Origin: Beijerinckiaceae bacterium
GTDB lineage: Bacteria > Pseudomonadota > Alphaproteobacteria > Rhizobiales > Beijerinckiaceae
Direction: 5' to 3'
DNA length: 64,000 bases
NCBI GenBank assembly: GCA_027533425.1
Contig: JAPZUD010000005.1
Coordinates: 1-64,000, forward strand
Each line of letters opens with the position of its first letter. Within the stretch, counting starts at the first letter, position 1. The notes beneath the pieces are model-generated. The model was not told the origin of the DNA, did not search any database, and saw nothing but the letters and a program-made list of their open reading frames with translations. A program made the translations under genes and the position numbers. Positions 43,958 to 53,482 of this stretch are shown here, piece by piece.

Positions 43958-46141
43958 TCAGGCCGTGAGGTCGAGCCGGACAAGCGGCGTTTCCCGCCAG
44001 TCTGCCGTGACACCGTCATCCTGATAGACCATGCAGAACGGCCGTACCGGGGTTCCGAAAGCGCGGGCTTCCGGCCGCCCGTCTGCGCCGGCCAGCGGCA
44101 GGACCGCACCGCTCCGCACGAAGAGCGGTAGCCGCCCGATCGGGCCGGACACCTCATGCGTGGCGCTGCCGGCATAGGAGGTGCCGTCATGGAACCCGAT
44201 CCAGCCGCCGGGATGGGCGGGGAGATAAACGCGCCGTGTGGTGGCGCCCACGTCGAGCACCGGCGCGACCAGCACGTCCGGGCCGAGCATGAACACATCA
44301 TCGGCGTCGATCGCGGCGGGGTCGTCGGGCCAGTGCCAGAGCAGCGGCCGGATGGCCGGCTCGTCCGTCGTCGCGGCCTGCCACATCAGCGTGTAGATCA
44401 GCGGCATGAGCCGCTCGCGCAGGGCCATCGCGGCGCGGATCTGCGGCAGGACCTCCGGGTAGAGCCAGGGCACGGTGGTGATGCCGTCATCATTCCAGGA
44501 ATTCATGACGAAGCGCGGCCAGAGGCAGCAGAATTCGGCAAAGCGCACCAGCAGTTCCGGCCCCGGCCGCGGGCCATGGAAGCCGCCGACATCATGGCCG
44601 GTATTGTACATGCCGCTCAGCACCATGGTCAGGCCCTGGCTGAGATTGAAGCGCAGGGTCTTCCAGGCGGTGGCATTGTCGCCGGACCAGGTCTGGCCAT
44701 AGCGCCAGATCCCGGCCGAGCCGGCGCGCGTGATATTGTAGGGCCGCTCGCCCGGGGCGCGGGCCCGGTGGGCCTCGTCCGCCAGCTTGGTCATCAGCAG
44801 GGCCTGGGCCGGCCGGGCGAGGCCCTGCGCGAAGGGCCGGCCATCGCCGGCGCAGAGCGCATCCTCGTCCCAGATCTCGTATTCGTTGTTGTCGTTCCAG
44901 ATCGTGGTGACGCCATGGGCGAGCAGGGTCCGCTCCATGCCGTCGCGCCACCAGGCCCGGCCTTCCGGGCTGGTGAAATCGAGATGGAAGCCGAGGCCGT
45001 CCCAGAATTGCGCCGTGGCCGGGGCCTCGCCGGCGCCATCGCGCACGAGGCCGGCCTTTGCCAACTCGCCGAGCCGTGGGTGATCCTCGAGCAGGCAGGG
45101 CTTCAGATTGGTGATGGCCCGCATGCCGGCGGCCTCGATACGGGCGATGGTGGCGGCGGGATCGGGAAATTTCTCGTTGTTCCAGCGGAAGGCATAGCGC
45201 TTGCCGTCATGCATGGAATAGCCCGAGCCGAAATGGAAACTGCGGCAGGGAATGCCATGCTCGTGGCATTTCGCAAGAAAGGCGGTGATCCGCGCATCGG
45301 CATCCGGCGCATCGGCAATGGCCATGCTGGTCATGCCGAAACCGAGCGACCAGAGCGGCGGGAAGGCCTGCCCGCCCGTCAGCCAGGAGAAGCGCCGGGT
45401 GACATCGGCGACGCGCGGCCCGGCAAAGACGTAATAATCGAGATCGCCGTCATCGGCCGCATAGGAGCGGAACAGTCCGTGGTAATTGTCGAGCGTCGCG
45501 CCGAGATCCACCGAGGCCGTGGCGAGATTGTCATAGAACAGGCCATGGGCCCCCGCTTCGCCATCGACGATGTAGAACGGGATCATCTTGTAGAGCGGAT
45601 CGCTCGTCTCGGCATCATAGCCGCAGGGATCGACGGCATCGATCCGGAAGCGGCGGCCGGTCTTGTCGAGGCGGCCGGTCTTGTCGCCGAGGCCATAATG
45701 CCGGTCGCTGCCCTTGCGGGCGAGGAAATGCGCGAAGGCGCCGGTGCGGCGCGAGACAAGATAGGCCTGCGTGCCGCGATCCTCGAGGAAGGCTGCCGTC
45801 TCGCCGGCGCGCCGCCAGGTAAATCCGAAGGGCGAAAGCCGGACCGTGACGGAGAGCCCGGCCCCGGTGATCTCGATCGCGGATTTTCCGGCCGTGGCAT
45901 AGGCCTCCGGCAGGGCGAATCCGGAGAGATCGTCGCGCGGGCGGCCCTCGAAGGGCGGCTCGCGGCGATCCGGCGCGATAGCCCAGCCGCGATCCAGCCG
46001 GTAGCCACCGGGCCGGCGAAACACGACGCGGGCAAGGCCGTGGTCGAGCAAGGCGAGGCGCGCCTCGAAGCCGTGATCGAGGCCGAAGCGGAACCACGCG
46101 CCCTCCCGGCCGAGATAGGTTGCATCAACGAGGGCTTTCAT
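43958..46141 (-). CDS. GH31-family alpha-glycosidase
   Basis: A 727-residue glycoside hydrolase of family 31 (alpha-glucosidase/alpha-xylosidase type). It has an N-terminal beta-sandwich and a TIM barrel entering at LTGGQAFPPLWSLGFGM. The nucleophile Asp is in TIWNDNNEYEIWDED near residue 413 and the acid/base Asp in GQTWSGDNATAW near 486. Most bacterial GH31 enzymes read D-M-N-E at the nucleophile; here it is DNNE. There is no signal peptide, so it acts on oligosaccharides already imported. It is the last gene of the sugar ABC operon, 30 bases after the ATPase gene. Confidence 0.92.
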   Translation of the reverse strand: MKALVDATYLGREGAWFRFGLDHGFEARLALLDHGLARVVFRRPGGYRLDRGWAIAPDRREPPFEGRPRDDLSGFALPEAYATAGKSAIEITGAGLSVTVRLSPFGFTWRRAGETAAFLEDRGTQAYLVSRRTGAFAHFLARKGSDRHYGLGDKTGRLDKTGRRFRIDAVDPCGYDAETSDPLYKMIPFYIVDGEAGAHGLFYDNLATASVDLGATLDNYHGLFRSYAADDGDLDYYVFAGPRVADVTRRFSWLTGGQAFPPLWSLGFGMTSMAIADAPDADARITAFLAKCHEHGIPCRSFHFGSGYSMHDGKRYAFRWNNEKFPDPAATIARIEAAGMRAITNLKPCLLEDHPRLGELAKAGLVRDGAGEAPATAQFWDGLGFHLDFTSPEGRAWWRDGMERTLLAHGVTTIWNDNNEYEIWDEDALCAGDGRPFAQGLARPAQALLMTKLADEAHRARAPGERPYNITRAGSAGIWRYGQTWSGDNATAWKTLRFNLSQGLTMVLSGMYNTGHDVGGFHGPRPGPELLVRFAEFCCLWPRFVMNSWNDDGITTVPWLYPEVLPQIRAAMALRERLMPLIYTLMWQAATTDEPAIRPLLWHWPDDPAAIDADDVFMLGPDVLVAPVLDVGATTRRVYLPAHPGGWIGFHDGTSYAGSATHEVSGPIGRLPLFVRSGAVLPLAGADGRPEARAFGTPVRPFCMVYQDDGVTADWRETPLVRLDLTA

Positions 46142-46171
46142 GGGCCTTGGCTCCGGAAGCAGGATCAGGGA

Positions 46172-47239
46172 TCAGGGGCGGATGGCGAGGCCGGCCGCAT
46201 CGAAGAGATGCAGGCGGGCGGGGTCGAACCGGACGGGCACGTCCTCGCCCCGGCGGGCCGGATCCTCCAGCGGAGAGCGCAGGGTCAGGGCTGTGCCATC
46301 GGCCAGAGTGCCGTAGAGGTAGGATTCACTGCCAAGCTGTTCGACCAGTTCCACGGCGATCCGGGCATCCGCTTCGGCCGCGCTGCAGGGCGCGACATGT
46401 TCCGGCCGGATGCCGAGCGTGACCTCGCCCGTCGCCACGGTTCCGGGCGGGAGCGGCAGGCTCACCTTGCCATCCGGCGTGACCAGCTTGCCCCCTGCCC
46501 CGACCTGACCACGGATGAAGTTCATGCGCGGTGAGCCGATGAAGCCGGCCACGAAGAGATTGGCCGGGCGGTTATACAGCTCGAGCGGCGTGCCGACCTG
46601 TTCGATCCGGCCCTTGTTAAGCACCACGATCCGGTTGGCGAGGGTCATCGCCTCGACCTGGTCATGCGTGACATAGATCATCGTGCCGCCGATCTCGGCA
46701 TGGAGGCTCGCCAGTTCCTTGCGGGTGGCGACACGCAATTCGGCATCGAGATTGGAGAGCGGCTCGTCGAAGAGGAAGATCTTCGGATCGCGCACGACCG
46801 CGCGCCCGATCGCCACGCGCTGGCGCTGCCCGCCCGAGAGGGCGCCGGGCTTGCGATCGAGGTACTCGGTCAGGCGCAGCATCGTCGCGGCGCGGCGGAC
46901 GCGGGCCTCGATCTCCTCGCGCGGCAGGCGCATGTTCTCGAGCGCGAAGGCGATGTTCCGGTAGACGCTCATATGCGGATAGAGCGCATAGGACTGGAAC
47001 ACCATGGCGAGGCCGCGCTCGGCGGCGCGCTCGGTGGTGACATCCTGCCCGTCGATGCGGATCGTGCCGGATGTCACCTCCTCCAGCCCGGCAATGACGC
47101 GGAGCAGGGTGGACTTGCCGCAGCCCGAGGGGCCGACAAAGACCACGAATTCGCCGTCGGCCACGTCGAGATCGATCCCCCGGAGCACTTCGACCGGGCC
47201 GAAGGACTTGCCGATTCCCGTCAGGACAAGACCTGCCAT
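46172..47239 (-). CDS. Sugar ABC transporter ATPase (MalK/UgpC type)
   Basis: A 355-residue ATPase of carbohydrate (CUT1) importers. It has Walker A GPSGCGKS, Q-loop MVFQSYALYPHMSV, signature [14 protein letters not shown], Walker [15 protein letters not shown] and switch histidine in YVTHDQVEAM. The C-terminal ~120 residues form the TOBE/OB regulatory domain (LGIRPEHV). It lies one base after the permease gene. CUT1 ATPases are sometimes shared between importers, and a second copy exists at 63256. Confidence 0.94.
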   Translation of the reverse strand: MAGLVLTGIGKSFGPVEVLRGIDLDVADGEFVVFVGPSGCGKSTLLRVIAGLEEVTSGTIRIDGQDVTTERAAERGLAMVFQSYALYPHMSVYRNIAFALENMRLPREEIEARVRRAATMLRLTEYLDRKPGALSGGQRQRVAIGRAVVRDPKIFLFDEPLSNLDAELRVATRKELASLHAEIGGTMIYVTHDQVEAMTLANRIVVLNKGRIEQVGTPLELYNRPANLFVAGFIGSPRMNFIRGQVGAGGKLVTPDGKVSLPLPPGTVATGEVTLGIRPEHVAPCSAAEADARIAVELVEQLGSESYLYGTLADGTALTLRSPLEDPARRGEDVPVRFDPARLHLFDAAGLAIRP

Positions 47240-47240
47240 C

Positions 47241-48311
47241 TCATTTCATCCCTGTATTGGCGATGCCGGTGGTGATGAAGCGCTGCAGGAACACGAAGAC
47301 GAGGGCCACCGGCGCCAAAGTCATCACCGTCATGGCCAGCAGGTAGTGCCATTGCGTCTGCAATTCGCCCTGGAACGCGTTGAGGCCGATCTGGAGCGTG
47401 TAGACCTCGCTCTTGGTCAGCACCGCCAGCGGCCAGAGGAATTCGTTCCAGCGCCACATGATCGAGAAGATCGCCAGCACGGCGAGGGCCGGCAGGGTCA
47501 GCGGCATCACGATGCGCGAATAGATCTGCCATTCCGACGCCTTGTCCATGCGCGCGGCCTCGATCAGATCCCGCGGGAGGGTGAGCATGTATTGCCGGAG
47601 CAGGAAGACGCCGGTCGGCGTCGCGGCGCCGGGCAGGATCACCGCCCAGAGCGAGTTGTTGAGGCCAAGCTCGGTGACAACAAGGAAGACCGGCACGAGC
47701 ACGATGGTGATCGGGATCATCAGGGTGCCGATCACCATCAGCAGGGCGGCGTTCTTGCCGCGGAACTCGTAGATGGCCAGCGCATAGGCCGCCATGGAAT
47801 TGATCAGCAGGGTGATGATCGTCGCGACGAGGGTCACGAAGAGCGAGTTGGCGAAATAGCGGCCGAAGGCAAACTGCTTCAGCGGCTCGGTATAGTTCGA
47901 CCAGGCAAAGGCGACCTCGCGCACGGGCTCGCGCGCCTCGATCGGCACGCGGATTGCCGGCGCGGCCGGGTTCGCGGGGTCGATCATCGTCGCCTGGATG
48001 CCGATGCGGCGGATCTGCGCCAGTTCCTTCACCGAACCGTCCGGAAGCCGGACACGATGCAGCTCCAGCGGCTGCGTATGGCCGGGGACAGAAATCGTCT
48101 TCTGGGTCAGCGGCAGGAAGGAGGGCGGGAATTCCAGCAGGGCAGCCGGCGTCTTCAGCGAGGAGAGGACCAGCCAGAGAACCGGGCCGAACATCAGCAC
48201 GACGCCGAGGGCGAGATAGGCATAGGAGAGGATGTCGGTCCAGCCGAGACGGCCGGGACGGCGGGTCTGGCGGAGGAGCGAGGCGGCGCGGCTCATGGCA
48301 ATGCGGTTCAT
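47241..48311 (-). CDS. Sugar ABC transporter permease (MalG type)
   Basis: A 356-residue inner-membrane permease. The ATPase-coupling EAA loop reads LIEAARMDKASEWQIYSRIVMPLTLP. It is longer than usual MalG proteins because ~100 hydrophilic residues (about 60-150: PGHTQPLELHRVRLPDGS...) are inserted after the first membrane segment, probably a periplasmic loop meeting the binding protein. The ATG at 48311 overlaps the stop of the upstream permease by four bases. Confidence 0.92.
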   Translation of the reverse strand: MNRIAMSRAASLLRQTRRPGRLGWTDILSYAYLALGVVLMFGPVLWLVLSSLKTPAALLEFPPSFLPLTQKTISVPGHTQPLELHRVRLPDGSVKELAQIRRIGIQATMIDPANPAAPAIRVPIEAREPVREVAFAWSNYTEPLKQFAFGRYFANSLFVTLVATIITLLINSMAAYALAIYEFRGKNAALLMVIGTLMIPITIVLVPVFLVVTELGLNNSLWAVILPGAATPTGVFLLRQYMLTLPRDLIEAARMDKASEWQIYSRIVMPLTLPALAVLAIFSIMWRWNEFLWPLAVLTKSEVYTLQIGLNAFQGELQTQWHYLLAMTVMTLAPVALVFVFLQRFITTGIANTGMK

Positions 48312-49321
48312 GCGGCCTTCCTCCTCGCGATCCAGAGCTGCAGCATGGTCAGCGCGAAGAGCAGCGTGCCGAGCATCATCGAGGCGGCGGCGGCGAGGCC
48401 GAAATTCTGGACCTGATTGGCGAAGGCGGTTTCGTAGATGTATTGCACCACCATCAGGGTCGCCGTGCCCGGCCCGCCGCCCGTCAGCACGAAGACCTCG
48501 TCGAAGGTCTGCACGGCCTTGATCAGTACGAGGACCAGCACCACGACGAGGTTTGGCCAGAGCAAGGGCAAGGTGATCCGCGTCAGGACGCGCATCGGCT
48601 TCGTGCCGTCCATTTCCGCCGCCTCGTAGAGATCGGCCGGAATGGCCTGGAGGCCGGCGAGCAGGATGAGCGTGTAGAAGCCCATATGCGCCCAGACGGA
48701 GACGAAGACGGCCCAGAACATCGCCCAGCCGGGCTCGACGAAGAAGAGGATCTTCTCGCCACCGGCAAGCGTGATCGCGCCATTCAGCAGGCCGTCGCGC
48801 TGGAGGATCCATTTCCAGATCAGGGCCACGACGACAGGCGAGAGCAGCACGGGGAAAAAATAGACCGCCCGGAAGAAGCCGCGACCGCGGATCTTCCGGT
48901 TCAGCACGAGGGCTGTCACCAATGCCGTGCCGACCATCGCCACCATCTGCACAATCGTGAATTTCAGCGTGTTCGAAACGCCCTTCCAGAAATGGTCCTC
49001 GCGGCAGGAGGCCGGGTCGAGATAGGAACCGCATTGCATCAGCGAACGGTAATGGTCGCCGCCGATGAAGGGCCGCTCGGACAGGAAGAGATTGGTGCCG
49101 CCGGTCAGCGACATCGCCATGTTGATCCCGATCGGCAGGAAGACGAAAAGCCCGAAGAACAGGATATTCGGTGCGAGGAACACATAGGCCATGCCGCGCC
49201 CGCCCACGGCGCGCTGGATCCACGCCATCGGCCGGTCAGCGAGGCCCGCCACCGCCTGGATCAGGCGCGAGGCGAGGCTGTCACGCGGGAACGCGCGAGG
49301 CGGGGAGCCGGTTTCGGACAT
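48308..49321 (-). CDS. Sugar ABC transporter permease (MalF type)
   Basis: A 337-residue inner-membrane permease of CUT1 importers, with about six membrane segments after a hydrophilic N-terminal ~45 residues. The EAA coupling motif is DLYEAAEMDGTKPMRVLTRITLPLL (part: YEAAEMDGTKPM). VFVLTGGGPGTATLMVVQYIYE is the MalF-type periplasmic loop. It follows the binding-protein gene after a hairpin. Confidence 0.93.
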   Translation of the reverse strand: MSETGSPPRAFPRDSLASRLIQAVAGLADRPMAWIQRAVGGRGMAYVFLAPNILFFGLFVFLPIGINMAMSLTGGTNLFLSERPFIGGDHYRSLMQCGSYLDPASCREDHFWKGVSNTLKFTIVQMVAMVGTALVTALVLNRKIRGRGFFRAVYFFPVLLSPVVVALIWKWILQRDGLLNGAITLAGGEKILFFVEPGWAMFWAVFVSVWAHMGFYTLILLAGLQAIPADLYEAAEMDGTKPMRVLTRITLPLLWPNLVVVLVLVLIKAVQTFDEVFVLTGGGPGTATLMVVQYIYETAFANQVQNFGLAAAASMMLGTLLFALTMLQLWIARRKAA

Positions 49322-49379
49322 GAGAGGACCTTGGTGGACCTTCGCGGTCAGTTTTGCGGTCAGGCGTCAGGAAGCGGAA

Positions 49380-49405
49380 GGCGCGCGGCGGGATGGCCGC
49401 GCGCC
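49380..49405 (-). promoter_or_regulatory. Intercistronic hairpin between sugar binding-protein and permease genes
   Basis: GGCGCGCGGC (49380-49389) pairs perfectly with GCCGCGCGCC (49396-49405), a 10-bp stem with a six-base loop, 7 bases after the binding-protein stop on the minus strand. There is no T-run. It probably sets a higher level for the binding protein than for the permeases. Confidence 0.6.
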
Positions 49406-49412
49406 CGTCCGG

Positions 49413-50690
49413 TCACTTCTTGTTGCGCTCGGCCACCTGCTGGGCAACATCCGTGTCGATGCGCTTGATGGCGTCGTCGATCGTGATCTCGCCGGCCACC
49501 GCCTGGCCGATCCGGCTGATCGCCGCATTGAAGACGATGCGGCTATAGGCATTGCCCTGAATGCGATAGGCAGCGGGATCGAGCGCGCCGACGGCATCGC
49601 CGAAAACCTTGAGCGCGGCAGCGGCCTGGGCGGAAGCGCCCTGATAGGCGACGCCCTTCTTCGCGATGCCGATATGGCCGGGCACGAAGAGCGTGCGGGC
49701 ATAGAATTCCGAGAGGATCGGCTCGCTGGCGAGGAAGTCCATCACCTTGGCCACTTCCGCCGGATGCTTCGTCGCCTTGATGCCGATCACGCCGGCGCCA
49801 CCGGGCATGCCGGAGCAATTGGCCGGGCCGCAGGGGGTGGGCGCGGCGATCCAGTCGAACGCATTGCCGACCGTCTTGTCGAACTGCGCGATCTGCCAGG
49901 AGCCGGAGAGGTAGAACGGCACCTGCGCGTTCTTGAATTCCTCGTTGGCGCCGCGATAGGCGGTGCCGGAAACCGAGCCCCAGAGCTCTTTCGACATCAC
50001 GCCGGCCTTGTGCCAGTCGACGATGAGCTGGGCGGCACGGCGGAAGCCCTCATCCGCCGGGGTCGGCAGGCCATCTGCGCCGATCATCTTCGCGCCCTGC
50101 GAAACGGCAAGGCCGAAGAAGCGGTGGCCGGATCGGTCGAAGGCTACCGGATAGGGCGCCTTGACCTTGTCCGCAACAGCCTTGGCGGCCTTGGCCCACT
50201 CATCCCAGGTCGCCTTCGGGCCGGGAATGGCCACACCGGCCTGCTCGAACAGCGTCTTGTTGACCAGCGGGCCGGTCACCGTGAGCTGGGTCATGTAGCC
50301 GGGAATGGCGGTCGTATTTCCCGGCTCGCGCATCCATTCGAGGAACGGCCCGAAATTCTGTTCCCAGTAGGGCGCATTGGCGAGATGGGGCCGGAGGTCG
50401 AGCGCGAATTTGGCAAGGCCGCCGAAATCGACGATCCGGGCCATATCCGGCCCCTGCCCGGCCGCCAGCTGCACAGGCAGGTTCTCGTTGATCGCCTTGA
50501 AGGGCACCGTGTCCAGCACGACCTTGATACCGGGATTGCCGGCCTCGAACCGGTTCAGGAGGTCGCGCATCACCTCCCCTTCATTACCATCGGAATACCA
50601 GGTCATGCGCAGGGTCGTCTGCGCCTGGACCGGGCTCGATGCCAGCGCGGCCGCAACCAGCGCGCCCGCGAGCCAATGCCTGCGATTCAT
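49413..50690 (-). CDS. Sugar ABC transporter solute-binding protein
   Basis: A 425-residue periplasmic protein of the SBP_bac_1 (CUT1 sugar-binding) family. The signal peptide is RRHWLAGALVAAALASSPVQA, cleaved near residue 23. The mature part starts QTTLRMTWYSDGNEGEVM. Family features are LNRFEAGNPGIKV and a sugar-site-like PGGAGVIGIKATKHP. The ATG at 50690 has a good GGAGGAAAC ribosome-binding site. It is the first gene of the operon, divergent from LacI, and probably binds an alpha-linked oligosaccharide, given the GH31 gene. Confidence 0.93.
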   Translation of the reverse strand: MNRRHWLAGALVAAALASSPVQAQTTLRMTWYSDGNEGEVMRDLLNRFEAGNPGIKVVLDTVPFKAINENLPVQLAAGQGPDMARIVDFGGLAKFALDLRPHLANAPYWEQNFGPFLEWMREPGNTTAIPGYMTQLTVTGPLVNKTLFEQAGVAIPGPKATWDEWAKAAKAVADKVKAPYPVAFDRSGHRFFGLAVSQGAKMIGADGLPTPADEGFRRAAQLIVDWHKAGVMSKELWGSVSGTAYRGANEEFKNAQVPFYLSGSWQIAQFDKTVGNAFDWIAAPTPCGPANCSGMPGGAGVIGIKATKHPAEVAKVMDFLASEPILSEFYARTLFVPGHIGIAKKGVAYQGASAQAAAALKVFGDAVGALDPAAYRIQGNAYSRIVFNAAISRIGQAVAGEITIDDAIKRIDTDVAQQVAERNKK

Positions 50691-50789
50691 GTCGTTTCCT
50701 CCAGGAAGGGCAGCCGGTTCGTCCAGCGCCATGCTCTCGTTTGCCGGCAGCCAGATGCGAGGCCTCGCGCTGTTCACCGGGAAATCAAG

Positions 50790-50809
50790 CTTGGCAAACG
50801 TTTGCCAAG
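50790..50809. promoter_or_regulatory. LacI-type operator: perfect 20-bp palindrome
   Basis: CTTGGCAAACGTTTGCCAAG is a perfect palindrome with the central CG usual for LacI/GalR operators. It lies between the divergent sugar binding-protein gene (start 50690) and the LacI gene (start 50872). A TTGACG on the minus strand (50816 to 50811) abuts it, so bound repressor would block operon transcription and perhaps its own gene. Confidence 0.8.
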
Positions 50810-50871
50810 ACGTCAATCTTGCCAAGCCGGATTTTTTGGTGATCGTTCCGGGAAAGAATACGGATCAGGTG

Positions 50872-51879
50872 ATGCCGGGTGTGAGACGACCGGGAGCCCC
50901 TCCCTCGCTGAGTGATGTCGCCCGCACGGCCGGTGTTTCGGCCGCCACGGTGTCGCGCATCGTCAACGGCGATTTCGGGCGCGCCTCGAGCGTGACGATC
51001 CGCAAGGTGCAGGATGCGATTGCCGGGCTCGGCTACCGGCCGAACCATGCCGGGCGGAGCCTGCGCCGGCGGGAGAGCCAGATCGTGGCCATGCTCTCGC
51101 CCAATCTCGACAACCCGGCCATGGCCGCGATTGCCGCCTCGACCGAGCAGGCCCTGCGCGATGCGGGCCATGTCATGGTGCTCTGCGACACGCATGACCG
51201 GCCGGAACTGCAGGACGAATATCTCGAGGCGATGCGGGCCCAGCTGGCCCGCGGCTATATCCTCGTTTCAGCCGTGCCGAGCCCGGGCCTGCGCGCGGCG
51301 ATGGCGCGGGGGGAAGCCATTGTCTGCGTGAACCGCCGCAACCCGCTCGGCCCCTCCCCCTTCGTCGGCATCGACAACCGGAAGGCCGGGGCGGATGTGG
51401 CGGACCGGTTCCATGACCTCGGCATCACCGCGCTGGCGGCGATCCGGCCGGAGATCATGTCCTCCTCGATCGCGGAGCGGATCGACGGGTTTCTGGATCG
51501 CTGCGGCGACCATGGCCTGGAGCGTGCAGCGATTCCCGTCGCCGCGGGTGCAGGCCCGGACCATCTCGCGATGGGCTATGCCGCGATCCAGGCGCTGGTG
51601 GCACAGCATGGCTGGCCGGCCGGGCTGCTCTGCCCCAGTGACCTGATGGCCTATGCCGCCTACCGCCATGCCAGCGAGACCGGGCGCGCCATTCCGGGCG
51701 AGACGCGGATCATCGGCATCGACAACAATGCCTTCAACCAGTGGATCGCGCCCTGGCTGAGTTCGGTCGAGATCCCCTACCGGGAATTCGGCCCTGTGGT
51801 CGTCGAACAGCTCCGGGCCTGCTGGGAGGGTGCGGCGGTCGCGGACCGGATCCTGCCGCACCGGTTCATCCGGCGTTAG
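50872..51879 (+). CDS. LacI-family transcriptional repressor
   Basis: A 335-residue regulator. The N-terminal DNA-binding domain reads PSLSDVARTAGVSAATVSRIVNG, with hinge helix region YRPNHAGRSLRRRES. The rest is a periplasmic-binding-like effector domain ending VVVEQLRACWEG. Start ATG 50872; a GTG 11 codons upstream is possible. It is divergent from the alpha-glycoside ABC operon with a perfect palindromic operator between, so it most likely represses that operon until an imported sugar binds. Confidence 0.93.
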   Translation: MPGVRRPGAPPSLSDVARTAGVSAATVSRIVNGDFGRASSVTIRKVQDAIAGLGYRPNHAGRSLRRRESQIVAMLSPNLDNPAMAAIAASTEQALRDAGHVMVLCDTHDRPELQDEYLEAMRAQLARGYILVSAVPSPGLRAAMARGEAIVCVNRRNPLGPSPFVGIDNRKAGADVADRFHDLGITALAAIRPEIMSSSIAERIDGFLDRCGDHGLERAAIPVAAGAGPDHLAMGYAAIQALVAQHGWPAGLLCPSDLMAYAAYRHASETGRAIPGETRIIGIDNNAFNQWIAPWLSSVEIPYREFGPVVVEQLRACWEGAAVADRILPHRFIRR

Positions 51880-51936
51880 CCGTCTCCCGCAGGGGCCAGC
51901 GGGAACCCTGCGATATGGCGGGATTCCCGTTTGCGC

Positions 51937-53448
51937 TCAGGCTGCCGGTTGCCCGGCCCTGTTGCGCGCGGCCTGCCTTCGCCTCAGCCAGATCGGCACG
52001 AGGACAATGGCGATGGCCATGATCCAGAGGATGATCGAGAGCGTGCTCGAGAAGAAGATCCCGAATTCCCCGCCCGAAAGCGCAAGGGCATTGCGGAAAT
52101 TCACTTCCATGACCTTGCCGAGCACGAAGCCGAGCACGATCGGCGCCATGTCGAAGCCGAGCTTGCGCAGCAGGTAGCCAACAATGCCGATGCCGAACAT
52201 GATCAGGACGCTCATCACGCTCGAATAGGCGGTGTAGACCCCGAGGATCGACAGGGCGGTGATGCCGGGGATCAGGATCCAGTTCGGCATGAGCAACATC
52301 CGGGCGAAGAGCTTGACCATCGGCAGGTTCATGATCAGCAGCAGGATATTGCCGATATACATCGAGGCGATGAGGCCACCGACCAGCTTGGGCTGTTCGA
52401 CGAAGAGCTGCGGCCCGGGCTGGATATTGTAGAGCATCAACGCGCCGAGCATCACCGCCGTGGTGCCGGAACCGGGCACGCCGAGGGTGAGCATCGGCAC
52501 GAAGGCGCCGGTCGCGGCGGCGTTGTTGGCGGCTTCCGGCGCGGCGAGGCCCCGGATATCGCCCTTGCCGAAGGTCCCGTCCTTGTCGCTGATCCGCTTC
52601 TCGGTGGTGTAGGAGACCGCGCTCGCCACCGAGGCGCCGGTGCCGGGCAGGACGCCGATGACGAAGCCGATCACCGTAGCCCGCACCGAGGGCCACCAGA
52701 TATAGCGGATCTCGGCCCAGCTCGGATAGCTGCCGGTGACCGCCAGCGGTTTGAGCGTGCCCTTCACCTGGCTTTCGAGCATCAGCAGCACTTCGGAGAT
52801 CGAGAACAGGCCAATGACGAGGATGATGAACTCGATCCCGTCATGCAGTTCGGGCTGGTCGAAGGTGAAGCGATAGGCGCCCGAGGTGGCGTCAAGACCG
52901 ATCGTGGTGAGCATCAGGCCCAGCACGCAGCCGAGCAGGGTCTTGACCGGCTCGTGGCCGACCATCGAGCCGAGGGTCGCGAAGGCGAAGACCATCAGCA
53001 CGAAATATTCCGCCGGCCCGAACTTGATGGCGAGCCAGGAGAGCGGGACGGCGAGGAAGGTCATCGCCACCACGGCGATCATGCCGCCATAGAAGGAGGA
53101 AATGCCGGAAATGGCGAGCGCCTTTGCCGCCTCGCCGCGCCGGGCCATGGGGTAGCCGTCCACCGCGGTCATCACCGCGCCGGCATCACCGGGCACGTTG
53201 AGCAGGATGGAGGAGATGCGCCCGCCATATTCGGCACCGTAATAGACGGCGGCAAGCAGGATCAGCGCGGATTCCGGCGGCAGGCCGGATGTGTAGGCGA
53301 TGGGCAGCAGCAGGGCGATGCCGTTGATCGGGCCGATCGCCGGAAGGCAGCCGATGATGGTGCCGAGGAAACAGCCGATCAGACCGATGAGCAGGTTCTG
53401 CGGCAGCAGGGCCACGCCCATGCCCTGCCAGAGGAAATCGAATGACAT
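51937..53448 (-). CDS. tctA: Tripartite tricarboxylate transporter large permease (TctA)
   Basis: A 503-residue membrane protein with about eleven segments. Signatures of TctA include GCLPAIGPINGIALLLP, YYGAEYGGRISSILLNVPGDAGAV (part: YGGRISSILLNVPGD) and APEAANNAAATGAFVPMLTLGVPGSGTTAV (part: PEAANNAAATGAFVP). It imports citrate or another carboxylate with TctB and TctC. It is the last gene of the tctCBA operon, 34 bases after tctB. Confidence 0.94.
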   Translation of the reverse strand: MSFDFLWQGMGVALLPQNLLIGLIGCFLGTIIGCLPAIGPINGIALLLPIAYTSGLPPESALILLAAVYYGAEYGGRISSILLNVPGDAGAVMTAVDGYPMARRGEAAKALAISGISSFYGGMIAVVAMTFLAVPLSWLAIKFGPAEYFVLMVFAFATLGSMVGHEPVKTLLGCVLGLMLTTIGLDATSGAYRFTFDQPELHDGIEFIILVIGLFSISEVLLMLESQVKGTLKPLAVTGSYPSWAEIRYIWWPSVRATVIGFVIGVLPGTGASVASAVSYTTEKRISDKDGTFGKGDIRGLAAPEAANNAAATGAFVPMLTLGVPGSGTTAVMLGALMLYNIQPGPQLFVEQPKLVGGLIASMYIGNILLLIMNLPMVKLFARMLLMPNWILIPGITALSILGVYTAYSSVMSVLIMFGIGIVGYLLRKLGFDMAPIVLGFVLGKVMEVNFRNALALSGGEFGIFFSSTLSIILWIMAIAIVLVPIWLRRRQAARNRAGQPAA

Positions 53449-53482
53449 GGAATCTCTCCGCGAGAAGGGGGGCCGGTTGGCC

